Positions 23,901 to 36,800 of a DNA stretch of 64,000 bases are shown in pieces. The first letter of the stretch is position 1. The number at the start of each line of letters is the position of its first letter. A program made the translations under genes and the position numbers. The stretch lies in assembly GCF_019649055.1 (NCBI RefSeq), contig NW_026570242.1, forward strand, positions 62,001 to 126,000, read 5' to 3'. Below the pieces are notes generated by a model, which was given only the letters and a program-made list of their open reading frames with translations, ran no database searches and was not told where the DNA came from. Source of the DNA: Paramacrobiotus metropolitanus. Its lineage: Eukaryota > Tardigrada > Eutardigrada > Parachela > Macrobiotidae.

Positions 23901-25342
23901 CTGTTACACATGCATTAGGTACACTAAATTTTCTGGTCCTTCGAAAATTTACATGTTTCTGCACAAACAGTTGCCATAAATTGAACACAACAAGTTTTGG
24001 CAAGCCTCGTAAATACCGTTCAGAAAATAATGGAATCTCCAAATTTTTCCGAAATATTTCTGATGACTGATCCGTCGTCTCTGTTTGGTCGCGTTGAATC
24101 ACCGCTGCCGGAGACACGGGACTGGCCCGTTTGATAAACAAATCCCAAATCATGGATGTCAAAGGAAAAGACGCCTGTTCCGGGCGGAGTGCCGAAAAAG
24201 GACGAGGCGGAGTGGAATTGTTGATGAAAGGGCTAACGGTACCGTTCGCACTGTTATGCGGAAGGATCTCAACAACGGTTTCCGGCATTAAAATTGTAAA
24301 AGGCATTTCGGGTTCCATTTTCACCACGCAAAAAACGTGAGATTTGGTAGATGAATTGGGCAGCCAGATGGGAAATTTGATGCCCAATGACACCACTCTG
24401 ATAACATCCAACAGATGCTGTTCAATGAATTCTCCATGCTTTGACTGCAAAACACCGGAAATGGCTTTCAATAAATACATACATGAACATACATGAACAT
24501 GTACATACATGACATGTAAGTACATACATACAGATAGATACATAAACTATGTTAACAGTAAAACAATTAGCGCAAAAATTTACATCGTTTTATTCATCGA
24601 AAATTTAATTTTTCGAGCCAGTGCAAAGACGCGCACTAAAATGCTCACAATGCTGTCAATTTTTTACATTAAAAAAATCAGCACCAAAATTATCATATTT
24701 TTTATACTGCGAAATTTAAATTTTCGAGAGAGGGGTGCAGTAAAATGTTTACAATTTCCGTCCATGAAGACGCGTCATCCAGCGTCAAAACAATTCGCAC
24801 ACATGCCGCATTCGCACCCGCAACAAACTCCGCGTAAACCTGGAATAAAAACACAACTGCTCAGAATCGTCTATTCTGCAACAGATCGAACGCAGCGGCT
24901 CTAACTCTTCGCGCAACGTTGATTACACACGGGCTCGTTGGCCAACCTCGTCACCGTTCCGCAGTCCATGCAGTCCAGCAAAACTCCCATCTATTTCCAC
25001 CAAATGTTCTCCACTGCCAAAGGAGAACGACGAGTTGCCAGACCATCCTAGGAATACTTCGTTGGCACTGTTCACGAGGGAACTGACTCGCAGTACAACA
25101 ATATCTCCGGACTGCAAGAAAAAAATACTGCAGCGTTTCTCGTTTACGAAGATTTGCGGAGGTTCGGAAGGGTTGTTCCATCTCAACAGTTCACGCATGT
25201 TGTGTGACAAACGAATACAAACTGTCTCACCAGAGTTCGCTGTGTATTGGCCATCCATCCAGCTGGGAGATTGACAAAGCAGTTCCTCTGGGTGATGTGG
25301 TGAATTTTTCCAGAAATAATCGCCATACTGCACGATCTTCAT
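20946..25342 (-). CDS. PEX1: PEX1, peroxisomal AAA-ATPase
   Basis: Type II AAA-ATPase that, with PEX6, pulls the ubiquitinated receptor PEX5 out of the peroxisome membrane. Start ATG at 25342. An N-terminal double-psi barrel domain is in exon 1 and in small exons near 24842-24756 (VYAEFVAG) and from 24444 ([11 protein letters not shown]). D1 has Walker A GGIGTGKT and Walker [12 protein letters not shown]2 has [14 protein letters not shown], Walker [22 protein letters not shown], Walker [31 protein letters not shown], and [13 protein letters not shown]. The frame reaching 21141 continues through donor GTAAGTG (exon end 21145) to a 79-nt last exon (21024-20946) ending TLA, as in human PEX1. The exon 1 donor (near 24940) and the join near 23850 are the least certain. 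Divergent from NAA80 with 532 bp between start codons. Confidence 0.94.
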
Positions 25343-25874
25343 GAATATGAGTACGATTGCATCATAGCCGAAATAGCGGTAATAAAAGATGAGTCAGGCC
25401 AGTGTTTGGCATTTTGTACAGTGCCTTATCTAGTTATTGTGCCTTTAAAATACGAGATGGAAAAAATTATTCTCCTGCTTATTCCTTTGAATCGTATCAA
25501 AAAAAGATTTAGTGGAGTGCAGCTCCGGATCATAAACAAAAAAGAAATTTATCAGAAAAATCAAAACGAAAAGCACAAAAGTTTTAGTGAGTTTTGACGT
25601 TCAAAGGTACAACTAGGCGGCCCCCAAGGCGGTTGTGCCACTTTACAAGACTCGTAAGTCGGAAAATCGTAAACTTATTAAAAGGCTGACTTTACCTTGT
25701 TTTTGTTTTTATTTCTTAAAATTTTGTGCTTGTTGCTTGCAGCTTTGCAGTTTGAAGTAGTTTTAGGTGAACCTTTGCTTTTTACTGTTGAGTCTCTGTA
25801 AGTAAGAACTTGCAGCCGCTTTCCAGATTTGCATATGCAACAGGGATTTGAAATGAAATATCTTTTTTCCAGCA
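25343..25874. promoter_or_regulatory. Shared divergent promoter region, PEX1 / NAA80
   Basis: 532 bp between the two start codons of oppositely oriented genes. It must hold both 5' UTRs and promoters unless an upstream non-coding exon exists. No named element is clear. Confidence 0.45.
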
Positions 25875-27263
25875 ATGGAGAGTGGCGAAGTGGAGCACCT
25901 TTTGGTTGTTCCCTTGCACAATCATCCCGAATTCGTTGAACCTTGCGCACTCCTTCTGAATGACGAATGGAAGAAAAGTCTTCAAACTAGGTGCGTTTAA
26001 TTTCCGATCGCGCGCTGCCTTGTATTACCCCGAACTCTACATTGCTGTCCAGAATCAGACTGTTTCATTGCAGAATTGAGATGCTTGAAAAAAGTTCGGA
26101 CAATTTACCGCTATCGATAATACTGGTGGAGAAAGCGAGTGACGGGACGCTTGTTCGTGTGGTGGGCCATGCCAGATTGTTGTCCGTACCCGGCAGACCG
26201 GAAGGATGCTTCCTCGAAGCAGGCAAGTGCGATCACCACTGACCACACGGTTTTCCTCCGGTCATCAATATTTCATTTTCGAGCTGTGCAGCTTTCTCCG
26301 TTTTTTTTAAAGTAATAAATTCGGCTAATAGCTAATTTAGCTTTACTAGTGAACAGCACGCGCTATACGCGTACCTGTTATTTTTTGCCGAACGAGGATT
26401 TTAAAATGTTATCCTTTTTCAGTTGTTATCGATAAAGCTTGTCGTGGCAAAGGATATGGGCGTCTGCTAATGGAAGGAGCGGAAAATCACGCGAGAAGGT
26501 ATGGAGGCTGACAATGAGGATTTGATACTTATTTCGACTAAGATAATGAGATTTTATACGTTGGACATGAGACTGCAACAATTTGTTTCCACACTTACTT
26601 TACGGATGAGTGTGGTGTGGTGGCTTGTACTGTGTACTCGTTGCAAGCTGTTGCTTTAGTGTGAAATTGTGGATTTTGTGGTTCAGTAGTCAAGTAACCA
26701 TATTGTGTTGTTTAATGCTTGGACGAAAATATTTTTTTGATATTTGTTAAATTGCAGGAAAGGCTTTTCCGAGATGTATTTGTCTGCCCAGGACGCACGA
26801 ACTTTTTATGAGGTAGCTGTTTCGGGATTTCTTTTTGTTTTAAACCTCTTACGCATTGTTGTAAACTGTAATAAATTTCAACGTAACGCTTTCAGAAATT
26901 AGGATATGAATACTGCTCTCCCGTTGCTACTGTGGCCACTGCGGGATTATTTGCGAGCTGGTATAACAGTTCACTGGTAAGACCGATATTACAACTGCGT
27001 ATGGTTTATCGTTGATTCGTTGACTTTGGATTGTTTGGTTGTTGCAGATGGAAAAGCTCCTGTCCGGAATTGCCACGGCCAATCAGAACATTGTTTCCCT
27101 TTTGGGGGATAACGGAGATAATGTAAATCATGCACTCGTGGAGTCTGTACCGGAGCCGCCGCTGAATGGACCACCACCGCCCCCTCCGCCACCCGGTCCG
27201 CCACCTCGGACAGCCGCGCAAAATACGAAAGGAACCGTACATTACATGCGAAAGCATCTGTAA
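25875..27263 (+). CDS. NAA80: NAA80, actin N-terminal acetyltransferase
   Basis: GNAT-fold enzyme that acetylates the processed acidic N-terminus of actin, with acetyl-CoA, in the cytosol. Six exons (25875-25990, 26074-26222, 26423-26498, 26758-26812, 26896-26976, 27048-27263) join in phase to 230 residues. Matches to the family: VPLHNHPEF, LLNDEW, VVGHARL, the acetyl-CoA motif CRGKGYGRLLMEGAE, and TFYEKLGYEY. The C-terminal exon carries a polyproline tract (eight consecutive prolines, then GPPP), the feature by which NAA80 binds profilin-actin. Intron 2 begins GC (AG|GCAAGT), and only this donor keeps the frame. Human NAA80 is longer, with its polyproline in a loop followed by a further conserved tail (REVERSE side of the fold); here the polyproline lies 35-40 residues from the end. 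Confidence 0.92.
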
Positions 27264-28461
27264 CGACCCTTTACCTGTAACGACCCTTTAAGACCATCTG
27301 TGGACTGTGATTGTGGCGAAATGCTCGTGCATGTTGAGTCACCGCTCTCAAATAACGTAAGTCAAAATGTACGACCCTACATTCAAAGCATGCCTGTACA
27401 TGCCTGCCTAATGCGCCTCTAATGCATGCCCGGTAGTTTTAAAATTTTTATGTATAGTGGTGAATTAAAAATTTTATTATGGCAACCCTTAAATCACGTT
27501 TGTTTAACGACATTTCGAGTACGTAGTAACGGAGCGGCAGATACAACAATTGCATGACTGCATTTTAATTAGCATACGATACCTCCGCCTACCATTTACC
27601 AGATCATTGACCATCAGCGGTGGAAATGAGCAGTACTGTATTATTATCTTGACAATATTAACATGCCGTAAATTATTATTTACTGTGACATATCGCTTTC
27701 CATTTCGTTTGAGCTTTCAAGCAGTACTGTACCGATAAATATGAGTTGCTCGATGAAAAATGCTTGAGCTTGTGAACGAATGAACCACGCAGCGGACTGC
27801 CATTAACGGAAATGGATAGAAATCATAGAATTGTGTGTATTGTTCCCGGGTTATAGTTTTAAGTACGAAAATTTGATATGGAGGATGGCAAGGATAGGGG
27901 CTTGTTAGAGCATTTCTCGTGGCGGTACTGTACAATGGTAGGATCACGAAGACAGCCGAGATCGTACATTGACGCATACCAACGAGTGAATGGGCCGTTT
28001 CCGGTAAATGATGGGGTTCCCTCTCACTCATCTGCCATTTTAATAATACGCGTTATGAGCGGATGTGGCAGCAGTTGGTGAGCAGCCGGGTCGGTCGAGT
28101 CTGTTTCATTCAACAGGTATTCAGTATTACCGCGGCTGTTTGTATGCTGAGTTCAGTGGATGGGTACATGGTTATTGTTGGGTGAAAGTGTTTTTGCTTT
28201 GAAAAACTGCTCATGTCCAGCTGACAAGCCGTTGATAGTCATTATAAAGGTGTCGAATACAAATATGTTTTAAGAGCAGTGTAAATATTGATATTTATCG
28301 TTGATGATACTTGGATAATCAAAGTTTGCTTGTGGCGTAATGCGTTGTATGCTGCGGCTGGATTACGTTATTTCTGTAGCCCAATGCGGCTTAATTGGTT
28401 GGGAGGATCCGGTGCCGCATCATCTATGTTCGCCAATTAACCGGTGACACTCTTCGCCATA
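27264..28461. other. Intergenic between NAA80 and the VWC-domain gene
   Basis: A direct repeat TGTAACGACCCTTTA (about 27260 and 27277) lies at the NAA80 stop. A 67-codon plus frame at 27878-28081 has no features. Otherwise nothing recognised. Confidence 0.35.
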
Positions 28462-31400
28462 ATGCGAGAATCAATCTTTTTGTTTTCATGTTGTTGTGTC
28501 TTATTATCCTTTTGCTCAAATTCAGGTAATATTAAACGTATTAACGTGATGGAAACGAGAAACGAGATGGTTATGGAAACGAGATTTGCAATACTTTTCA
28601 TTAATTTCTGTCGCAGTGTATTTGATTGTTCGACGTTATTTATAAAGCTGGTTGTTTTTTATGTTCTCTGCGGCTTAGTGTTGTTTGGCCTTCAACATTT
28701 CCGACTTATGTATTAGCTGCATCACTTAAACTATTATTGTTTTAAAATATAGATAGATATGCGCAAGCTCATACATTATACTTCTCTGGTGTGCATCTAG
28801 TGCACGTAAAAGGTCATCAGCTAGGTTGGCGTCATCTGTGGCAGTTAATGGAGATGTGTACCGAAAAATACTGGATGTGCCTGTTATTATAGTCTTAAAT
28901 TTCGTGTTGTATATTAAAGGCATGATAACATTAATGGAAAGTTTGTAAAACTAACATGCTGCCCATTGAAAAATGATTTTCTAGTATCTGCTCAAAATTT
29001 ACCGGACACTGGTAATCAGCCAACGCCATGCGTGGACTCTGCCGGCAACGTTTATTCCCCGGGCGCCGTTGTGCCGCTGCATCATCCCTGCCGCCAGTGC
29101 GTGTGCGGTGCCAAAGGGAACATCTTATGCGAATCCTTGAACAAAATCACAGAATGCCGACCCCCACCGGATGCTCCGTGCCGCAATATTAGCGGACATG
29201 TCTGCTGCGAACGGAGTTTCGCTTGCGACCGTGAGTGCAGCGTTGCTGTCTGTTCTGATAAAATTGATCTGTAATGTGACCGATGGTCGATTACATAATG
29301 TAGTAATGGAGAAGAACGCAAGCGCGACACTGGAAATTTATACGATGTCACAATGACGTAAAATTGGATGACATTGATGATTTGTCTCATCTGTGGAAAA
29401 TTAAATGTGTAGCGAAAATTCTTGCAAAACTGTCGTTCAGTAACATTTTTGTACAAATTTGGTATCGATTTGCTGTTTTGCGAGTAGTTGTGATTTTTGA
29501 GATCTTTTTGCTTTTGGTAACAGTACAACAAAAAATCAAAGTCGGTAACATATACGCAACGTCCTGCACATGCGAGTCAGCCTACTGGGTGTTCTCAGCC
29601 TTTGGAATCATGTAAAGAAATGCCTTTTAATGCAGGTTTAGCGATTTGCCTAGTCGGAGGAGCGGTATACAGGGCAGGCGATTCAATGAAAAACGGGAAC
29701 GAGAAATGCCAGGATTGCCGTTGTGGATCCAATGGAAAGGTCATTTGTGAGGCTGCAGCCCACTGTGGGAGGCCTGCGTGGATTGCTGAACTGGGTGGGA
29801 ATGATTGCACGCCGGTATATTCGGGCAAGGAATGCTGCCCCTCGGACTATCTGTGCAGTAAGTAAACTTTTTCTAATGGTTCTTTTTAGAGAGTAAAAAA
29901 AGGCTCGGCAGGTAGTTCCTTCCTATTCCTATCTTCTGTATAGCTTTGTTAACTTGCTTAAGATTGTTGGTCCTCAACATGCATGTACAACTTGTGTGAC
30001 CTTTTCTTATTTGCAGAGTGCACAATATTCAATGAGACACTCCTCAGCACAGGTCCCCGGAGCGTTGCACGCTGCTCAGCCTGCTCGTGTTCAAAGTCGA
30101 CCGGTGTCAGCAGCTGTCAGCCGGTCGCCTGCAAATTACCGTATAAATTTTCGGATAAATGCCGTGCCATTTATCGTGGTGATGACTGTTGTCCTGTTGA
30201 CTACGATTGTCCGGGGAGTGCCGTTAAAAGTGGTGCTGGAATGAAGTACCATCAGAATCTGGAGGCTCCCATCAAGCAGTACGCTTCCACGTCCATCAAT
30301 GCCGCACAGCGGTATATCGACGGCGGTCGTGATCAGTACGATATTCTGCCGTACGGGCTACCACTGGTCAGTAATACAACGGGACCGCTGGGACGATCGG
30401 ACGATATGCCACCGCCGACAACGGAAAAGGTGGAAATTGTACCAACTGCCACAGTGACTACAACGCGGGACACCACAACGGTGGAAATGACGACGGAAAC
30501 TTCGAAGCGCCCGGTGGAGAAGAATATGCGCTTGATATCCATTCCTATCGGGGGAATTGAAGTGGTTCCGAAAAGTGGGCGTAATTCATCGGGGGTGTTT
30601 GTTACTGTCAAAGGTGAAGTTGCGGAGGTGAATGGCACGGTGAAGAATCCTTCACCGCCGCAGCCGGAGACAAAAACCACGCAGGATCCGTTGCTGCGTG
30701 TCTTCCAAAAAGTCGCCGAGAAAATTACCCGAACGACGCCCCCGGTGAGCGATAGTCCGGACATACTGCGCTACGATGTGTCGGCGCTGATAACCGATAC
30801 GACTCGCAGTTCACCGGAAGTCATGAATAAAATATGGACAACGGTGGCATCGACACCGACTCCCGAAGTATCGCTAAGCACCTCGACGGTCACAACGACG
30901 CCCCCGCCTAGCCATCGAACGGATGCAGCCACCACGGAGATAGCGGAGAAGAATGACAAGGGAAGCGGTCACTCGACGGTGGAGGATGTCGAATCGTCCA
31001 CGACTGGGATGACCACTTTGCCGGCGGTGTCAAGTTCAAGTGAAAGCACAACTAGGTAAGTCGGTTGTATGTTGCTCTGCGATGTATATCAGGTGTCTGT
31101 TTAGATGGATTATCAATTGTTTATGGTCTTCGAGTGTATGATAGGACGAACCGGTAGCATAATAAGACAGACTAAGGAGAATAAGTATCTCTAATATCGT
31201 ATACCATACACGAGTGACTCCAGATATGCAAAGGATTTGCTACACGATTTGTTTGACGAATTCGAACAATGATTCGCAAAATTTTCTTTCACTTTAGCAT
31301 TTGTATTTGAAGCATGATTTTAGTTAAATTTAGCTAAACTGGTAATATGTCTAACCGTGAATCTTGTTGTTTTTGCAGTACTGTGAACACGAGCACCAAG

Positions 31401-33245
31401 AATCTTGAGAGCGATACCATCGCAGCAATTTCGATAACAACCGGCCACGCGGATGGTAAAACTGTGTCCAATTTGTCTGCTGAAAATACCACAGCAGACG
31501 TTCTTTCTGGCTCGTCCTTTTGGAAATCCCCAACGAATTTCAATCGCGGCGCCTTGGGTCTCACGGGAAATTTAACGCGTCATCACACCGACGCCGCATA
31601 CTCTATGAGTTCAGCGGATGCGGGCTTTTTAGCCGATGACTTGTCGTACAAACTGTTCAGTGTCAATTTCTTCCGAGTCCCGCTCGGCGAGACATCCGCA
31701 GCAGCGCGCAGTGCCAAATCCCTGTTGCTTTCCGATGCGGAGATGGCTGCGAACGCTACCTTGAACTCGACCGAGACGACCAGTTCGGATTTCATCGCAC
31801 CACAAGGTCAGCCGGCGGCCGGATTACCGCTGATCAATGCAACCGCCGCCAATGTGACCAGCAGCAGCAACGATACAGCGAGCAGCACTGAACTTGATCT
31901 ACTGGCGGCGGCAGACTCCAGTCAACTGGCTAACGTTACACTGCCACCTGATTTCCAGGTGGTGACGTTCGGATCAATGCCTCGTCCCAACCGGCCGAAA
32001 TCCGCCGGTCAACTGCTGCCGCCCATGATGCCGGGGCTGGGTGGGCCCGGTGGTCCCCTCCTGCCGTTCATGACCGAAGTGGAGTTCAAAGGCTTTGGCA
32101 TGATGCCGGAGATAGAATTGAAGCCGTTGGGCGGCGGGGATTTAGCGGGATTAGCAGGGATGGCCGCCATGTTAGGCGGTGGCGGTGGCCCTCCGGGGCC
32201 GTCCATTGGCGGGCAGTTGGCGGGGGCGCCGCCGCAACCTCAACCACAACTTGGCAATCCGGTCAATCGTCTGGCTGCGGCCGTTGCTGCGCAGGATGCC
32301 ATGGAGGAACTGGCGGAAGGCGGAACCGGTGACGGTGCCCTGGCGCTGGCAGCTGCTATGATGCAGAGTCCAAATCGTCCCATGGCGGCCAAGTTAGTGG
32401 AGAACACGAAAATGGGGTTCATTACAACGCCAGTTCCAACCGTGGCGATAGTGTTCCCCAACGGCTCGATGGATACCGCCACAGCGAAGTCCCCCATAGG
32501 TCGCATGGTAGCGGCAGAAAGCGGTTCTCCATCACAAACCGGCCAACCCTTGGCCCATTATAACTCCATGTTCGGCTCACAAAATCATCACTTTCAGTAT
32601 CCGACTATGTCCAATCCGTGGTCCAATCCGATCTTTACCGGCGCAGCCAGCAATCCACAGCCGACAACCACCACCGATAAACCGGCCCCGACGAAGGATC
32701 CGTTTCCCTTTGAAGCGGTAGTTGATGTTCTGGAAGAGGGACGCGGACCGGCGTTGACCCAATTGTTGGGGGCGTTGCACTATATGGGTCGGCCGTCACC
32801 GATGATGCCGCCAGCATACGGGATGATGCCGCAAGCGCGATCTTTTGGCGGGATGCATATGGGTGGTATGCAGCGCAGCAGTTACTTCCCCAATTACCAG
32901 TCTAACGGGTTTGGGCTGGAAGGGTTAGGGGCACTAGGTATGCTGCCCTTTAGCTTGTTTGGAGGCGCGCTATCGGAACCGACGCCGAAGACAGGGCGGG
33001 TCCCTGTGGCGAAATCCAGTCAGGCAGCGCAACCGGAAGGTACTCCAGCGCAGCCCCAGCGACGTCTGAATCCGGGAATGAACGCTGGATCAGAAAATAC
33101 CAGTCCACTACGACCGATGTACAAGGTGGGCTCGACGATGACGGAATCGCCGTTGGAGGGCGCAGTACAACCAATGTCGTCGGGCGTCATGGGACAGCCG
33201 GCTCCGCTGATTGCGGCCATGCAGCTGGGATTATTTGAGCGCTGA
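28462..33245 (+). CDS. Large secreted protein with three VWC domains and a Gly/Met/Pro-rich tail
   Basis: Five exons (28462-28525, 28985-29230, 29636-29857, 30017-31055, 31379-33245) join in phase to 1,145 residues. Exon 1 encodes a signal peptide (MRESIFLFSCCCVLLSFC). Each of the next exons holds one von Willebrand C domain: CRQCVCGAKGNILC...GHVCCERSFAC, CQDCRCGSNGKVIC...KECCPSDYLC, and CSACSCSKSTG...DDCCPVDYDC. A Thr/Ser/Pro-rich stretch (about 300-520), likely O-glycosylated, follows, with N-glycosylation sites. The last exon starts with an Asn/Ser-rich part and then becomes rich in Gly, Met, Pro and Ala (GGGGPPGP, GGMHMGGMQRSSY). There is no transmembrane segment. VWC domains often bind BMP-type ligands or matrix, but the C-terminal 600 residues match nothing I recognise. 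An extracellular matrix or cuticle role is inference. Confidence 0.88.
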
Positions 33246-33370
33246 TAATTATTTAATTTTCCTATTTCTTTTGAATGCGATGTCTGTGTTGAGAGTTCCT
33301 AAAAAATTTCGTACTACGGACAATTTTTAGAAAAACAAGAATTTAAAATGCATGCTTAATGCAGTCTTGT

Positions 33371-33376
33371 AATAAA
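33371..33376 (+). promoter_or_regulatory. Putative poly(A) signal of the VWC gene
   Basis: AATAAA 126 bases after the stop, in the 424-bp gap between two convergent genes. Confidence 0.55.
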
Positions 33377-33669
33377 CGTGTAGAAAATGTGTGTGTGAAA
33401 ATCAACATTAATATCCTCCTGTTGATCTGTTTGTGCTAGGGTGACTTTTGTGCATGCTATTACCGTAATCTTCATTCACTTCTCGCTTCCATAAAAACTT
33501 AGGCTGGATCTAATGATACCTTCTGCAATGAACTACACAATTTTCAGAAAATATACAAGTTTGCATTAAGCAGCGTAGGGCAAAGCTGAACAACCCGAGA
33601 ACTGAAACACAGCCTTTAAAGATGGAATGTTAACAGAAAAAAGCAGACCATAAAAAAGGCAACAAAAAA

Positions 33670-33822
33670 CTAGGCGCTATATGTTTTAACTTTAAGCTCA
33701 ATAACGCTGCGGCAGATTGGGCATGCTTTCAGATTTTTCGCGCACCCTTCACAAGCAACCATGTGACCACACGGAACGAATGTGATATTCTTAGGAAGAT
33801 CTTCACAGATTCGGCAGGCATT
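33670..33822 (-). other. C3HC4 RING finger of the clathrin-like protein
   Basis: Zinc ligands in order: CRIC, FVPC, GH, VAC, EGC, KAC, PIC. The position at the very C-terminus, the FVPCGH spacing and the ending resemble IAP and Mind-bomb RINGs rather than the RING-H2 of Vps11/Vps18. The stop TAG is at 33672-33670. Confidence 0.88.
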
Positions 33823-36800
33823 AGCATCACGAGGGACGCTCATCTCCAGATCACCCGACACTAAACACGCACAAAGCAAATCACTCAAACAGTCGAAAAA
33901 CAAACATTGTGCATGAATCTTACTAAGTCTGTCCAGATCCTGGATACGGCTTGTCTTCCCGTACGCAAGAGCCAAGGTCACAGTAATACATGAATCCTTC
34001 GCAATGGAGCGTGCACCCTCAAGGAACTGGATTAGTAATTCCCACTCAGCTAAATACGTAACCTTAAATTTTCGCAAATTTTTTCACACTGCACTTGATT
34101 ACCGAAAGCATCGTCGGAATGCACCATGGAACAAACCCAGTTGTAGTCCGTAAAACAACCGGCATCCACAAAATAGCGCAAGGCATACACTAGTTCGCCG
34201 TTTTTCATATATGTTAGGCCAACTGCAGCTAACATTTTCGGATCTCGACTCAAATCCGCCAACTCTTTCATCGTGCCTAAATCCATGTCTTTTTGAGACG
34301 ACAACAACTGCAATGAAACATTTTACGAACACACAGCTTTCTAACACCCACAGTCGTCTTTAGCAGTCCAACCTGTGCTGCCTGATTCCAACACTTTCCT
34401 CTGATAAAAACCTTCTTTGCAATTCGCAGCATCCCTGCTTCTTGAAGGACCGAACCCACTACACCGGGATCGTATGAATATAATTGTTCACCGTACATTA
34501 TCTCCATCTGTTCTTCCGATAATTCTCCATTCAAAAGCGATCTGAGCGACCACAATTGCAAAAACCTAGAAACCATCAAGCGACAATTTAGAAATGCGAC
34601 GCTCTTATGCAAGGATGTTACTCACTGAACTTGCTCCGGGGCATAGTGTTTTCTGAACAGTTTCCGGATTAATGCTTGTGTTTCCGATATCAGCTCAGTT
34701 TTGCCAATAACTGGGACAAGTACGGAAACATCTTCGAAAACATCGTAGATTGCGTTTTCGTCTCCCTCGGTCATTTCTAACATTGTGGTCAGAAGGTCCA
34801 ACCGGAATCGATTATCGGCGCTTAAAACCTTGTCCCACAAATTTTCACTGCGTGACTTTAAAAGGTGACTCAATTGACGGCGGTACGAACCCAACTGGCC
34901 ACTAACCTAAACCAACGGAAAGTTACAACTGGATCGCAGACGCAGCTGGACAAGTAACTCATACTCGGATGAAGTGTTCACTGAGATTCCGCTCTTCATA
35001 AATTGTCAGGGCTATGGAGAAATCATTCTGTTCCTCACACCACTGACCGATGGCAACCGCATCATATAATTTATTATTTCTAAAATGGAGAAATCTTTCA
35101 ACAATGACAGCACATGTTCTGTGTATACATCACTCTTCCACACAGTAACTTTTGCTTAAAATTATCCTAAAACAGGACTTCAATATTATGGTTTCAGACC
35201 TGAGGAACGGATATAACTTTTCAAGGTGTTTCCGTTCGATGTAAAGCTTGGCCAAACGAGAATGTACAGCTGGGTCTGTGACACCCTTTGCAACTAGGAA
35301 TTCTAAAAACTTTCGCAAAGCAGCAATTCTGCAAAAAATCCAAGCGTCAAAACACGTACGCTAAAAATCTAAACTATTTTTTACGATATTTACTGGCTTT
35401 GGTCCTGCTCCAGTTCCTTCAAAATGCTATCCTGAACGGTTTGGAGCATGCCGGCGGTCAATCCAATATCGAAATTCACGTCCAATATCGTTAAATCATC
35501 GTTTAAGCCCAGTAAATATTTCAAAACTGACTCAAGCTGCGCGATGATTTCCTTGAAAACCAAGGAACACAGTTATTAGAACTTATAAAACAAATTCAAC
35601 TGTCCCATAAATATTACAGCCAAAGAAAAATTTGGCCAAAAAACAGAAAACCCACCTCTCCAGGGAGCTCTCTTAACAGTGGCCGAAGTCGCACTGGAAG
35701 CCGATTCTTCAGCCGGTAGATGACCAATTGAATGAGCGAAGAGTTCTTAATGCAAAACGTCTCCAAAAGCGGATCAATAACAGCCGGCGGAGCGTTTTCC
35801 ATGAGCAAGCAATCCAGTACAATTTTCGGATAAGGAGTTTTTATGTTGGAAACAAAATGTGTCAAAGCCTTCAGCTGATCAGTTTTCAATCCAGCCTAGA
35901 TAATAAATGTTTTCGTATGCATTGTATGGTTTATGGCTGCAATACAGTCCAAATAAATCAAGAAAAAACGAAGATGTGGTTCAATACCTTGACATATCTG
36001 CTCACAGCACTTTCAGACATCTTGCCCGGCGAAAGTGTGTTTAAAAATAGAAACACTCCTGTAAAGGTTCAATAAAAAATAAAATATTTTTATCAGGTGG
36101 CAATACATTCTAACAACACGGCAGTATTATCACTTTAAGTACTGCACTCAAACCACTTCACAATCAAAACAATTAAGTACTCACTTTTCTCGTCCGAATG
36201 TTGCTCAAAAATTGTAACAACCTTATCAACGCCGACCTTTTCGCCAACTTTTGCAGCAAAATGGCTCAAAGGAAGGTGTGGTAAGCCATGTAGCCGTACT
36301 ATGCATTCCCTAAGAACTTCAAGTGCCTGTGCGGCGGACAGATGGTCCATATTTAACTGGCAAAATGGAAGAAGCCTATCCAAACTGGAGCCGGAACGCA
36401 GAATAGCCAAAAATACAGACATAAACACATCGTTCGGTAATGAGCTACTATGCGCCAAAGCGTATCGCACTGCTGCATCTGGCATATTCTTCTCCAACAA
36501 GAGGGGAATGATACTAGAATAGGTTGCAGTTATCTGGATAACCTAAGATATAATTCAAATTCATCACCTGTAAACCCTCTTTTCAGGTAGAAAGTGAATA
36601 ATATTATAAACCATTTAATTTCTCACCTGTCCCTCGTTATTCACAACAGTAACTCCTCTTTTCGATCGTACCACATCCAAAATGCAGTCAGTAGCAGAAT
36701 CATTAAGTTTCACAGACTTCAGATGGCACATGCCCCGGAAATCAAATATATGGACGTATCCCCTTTTAGTGACTACAAACGCTAAAGTTTCGCTAGCGTG

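Noticed and set aside
27878-28081. 67-codon plus frame with ATG
   Set aside because: No recognisable feature and no neighbouring exon; within chance expectation.
30333-30764. 143-codon minus frame, Val/Thr-rich
   Set aside because: Antisense shadow of the Thr-rich part of the VWC protein.
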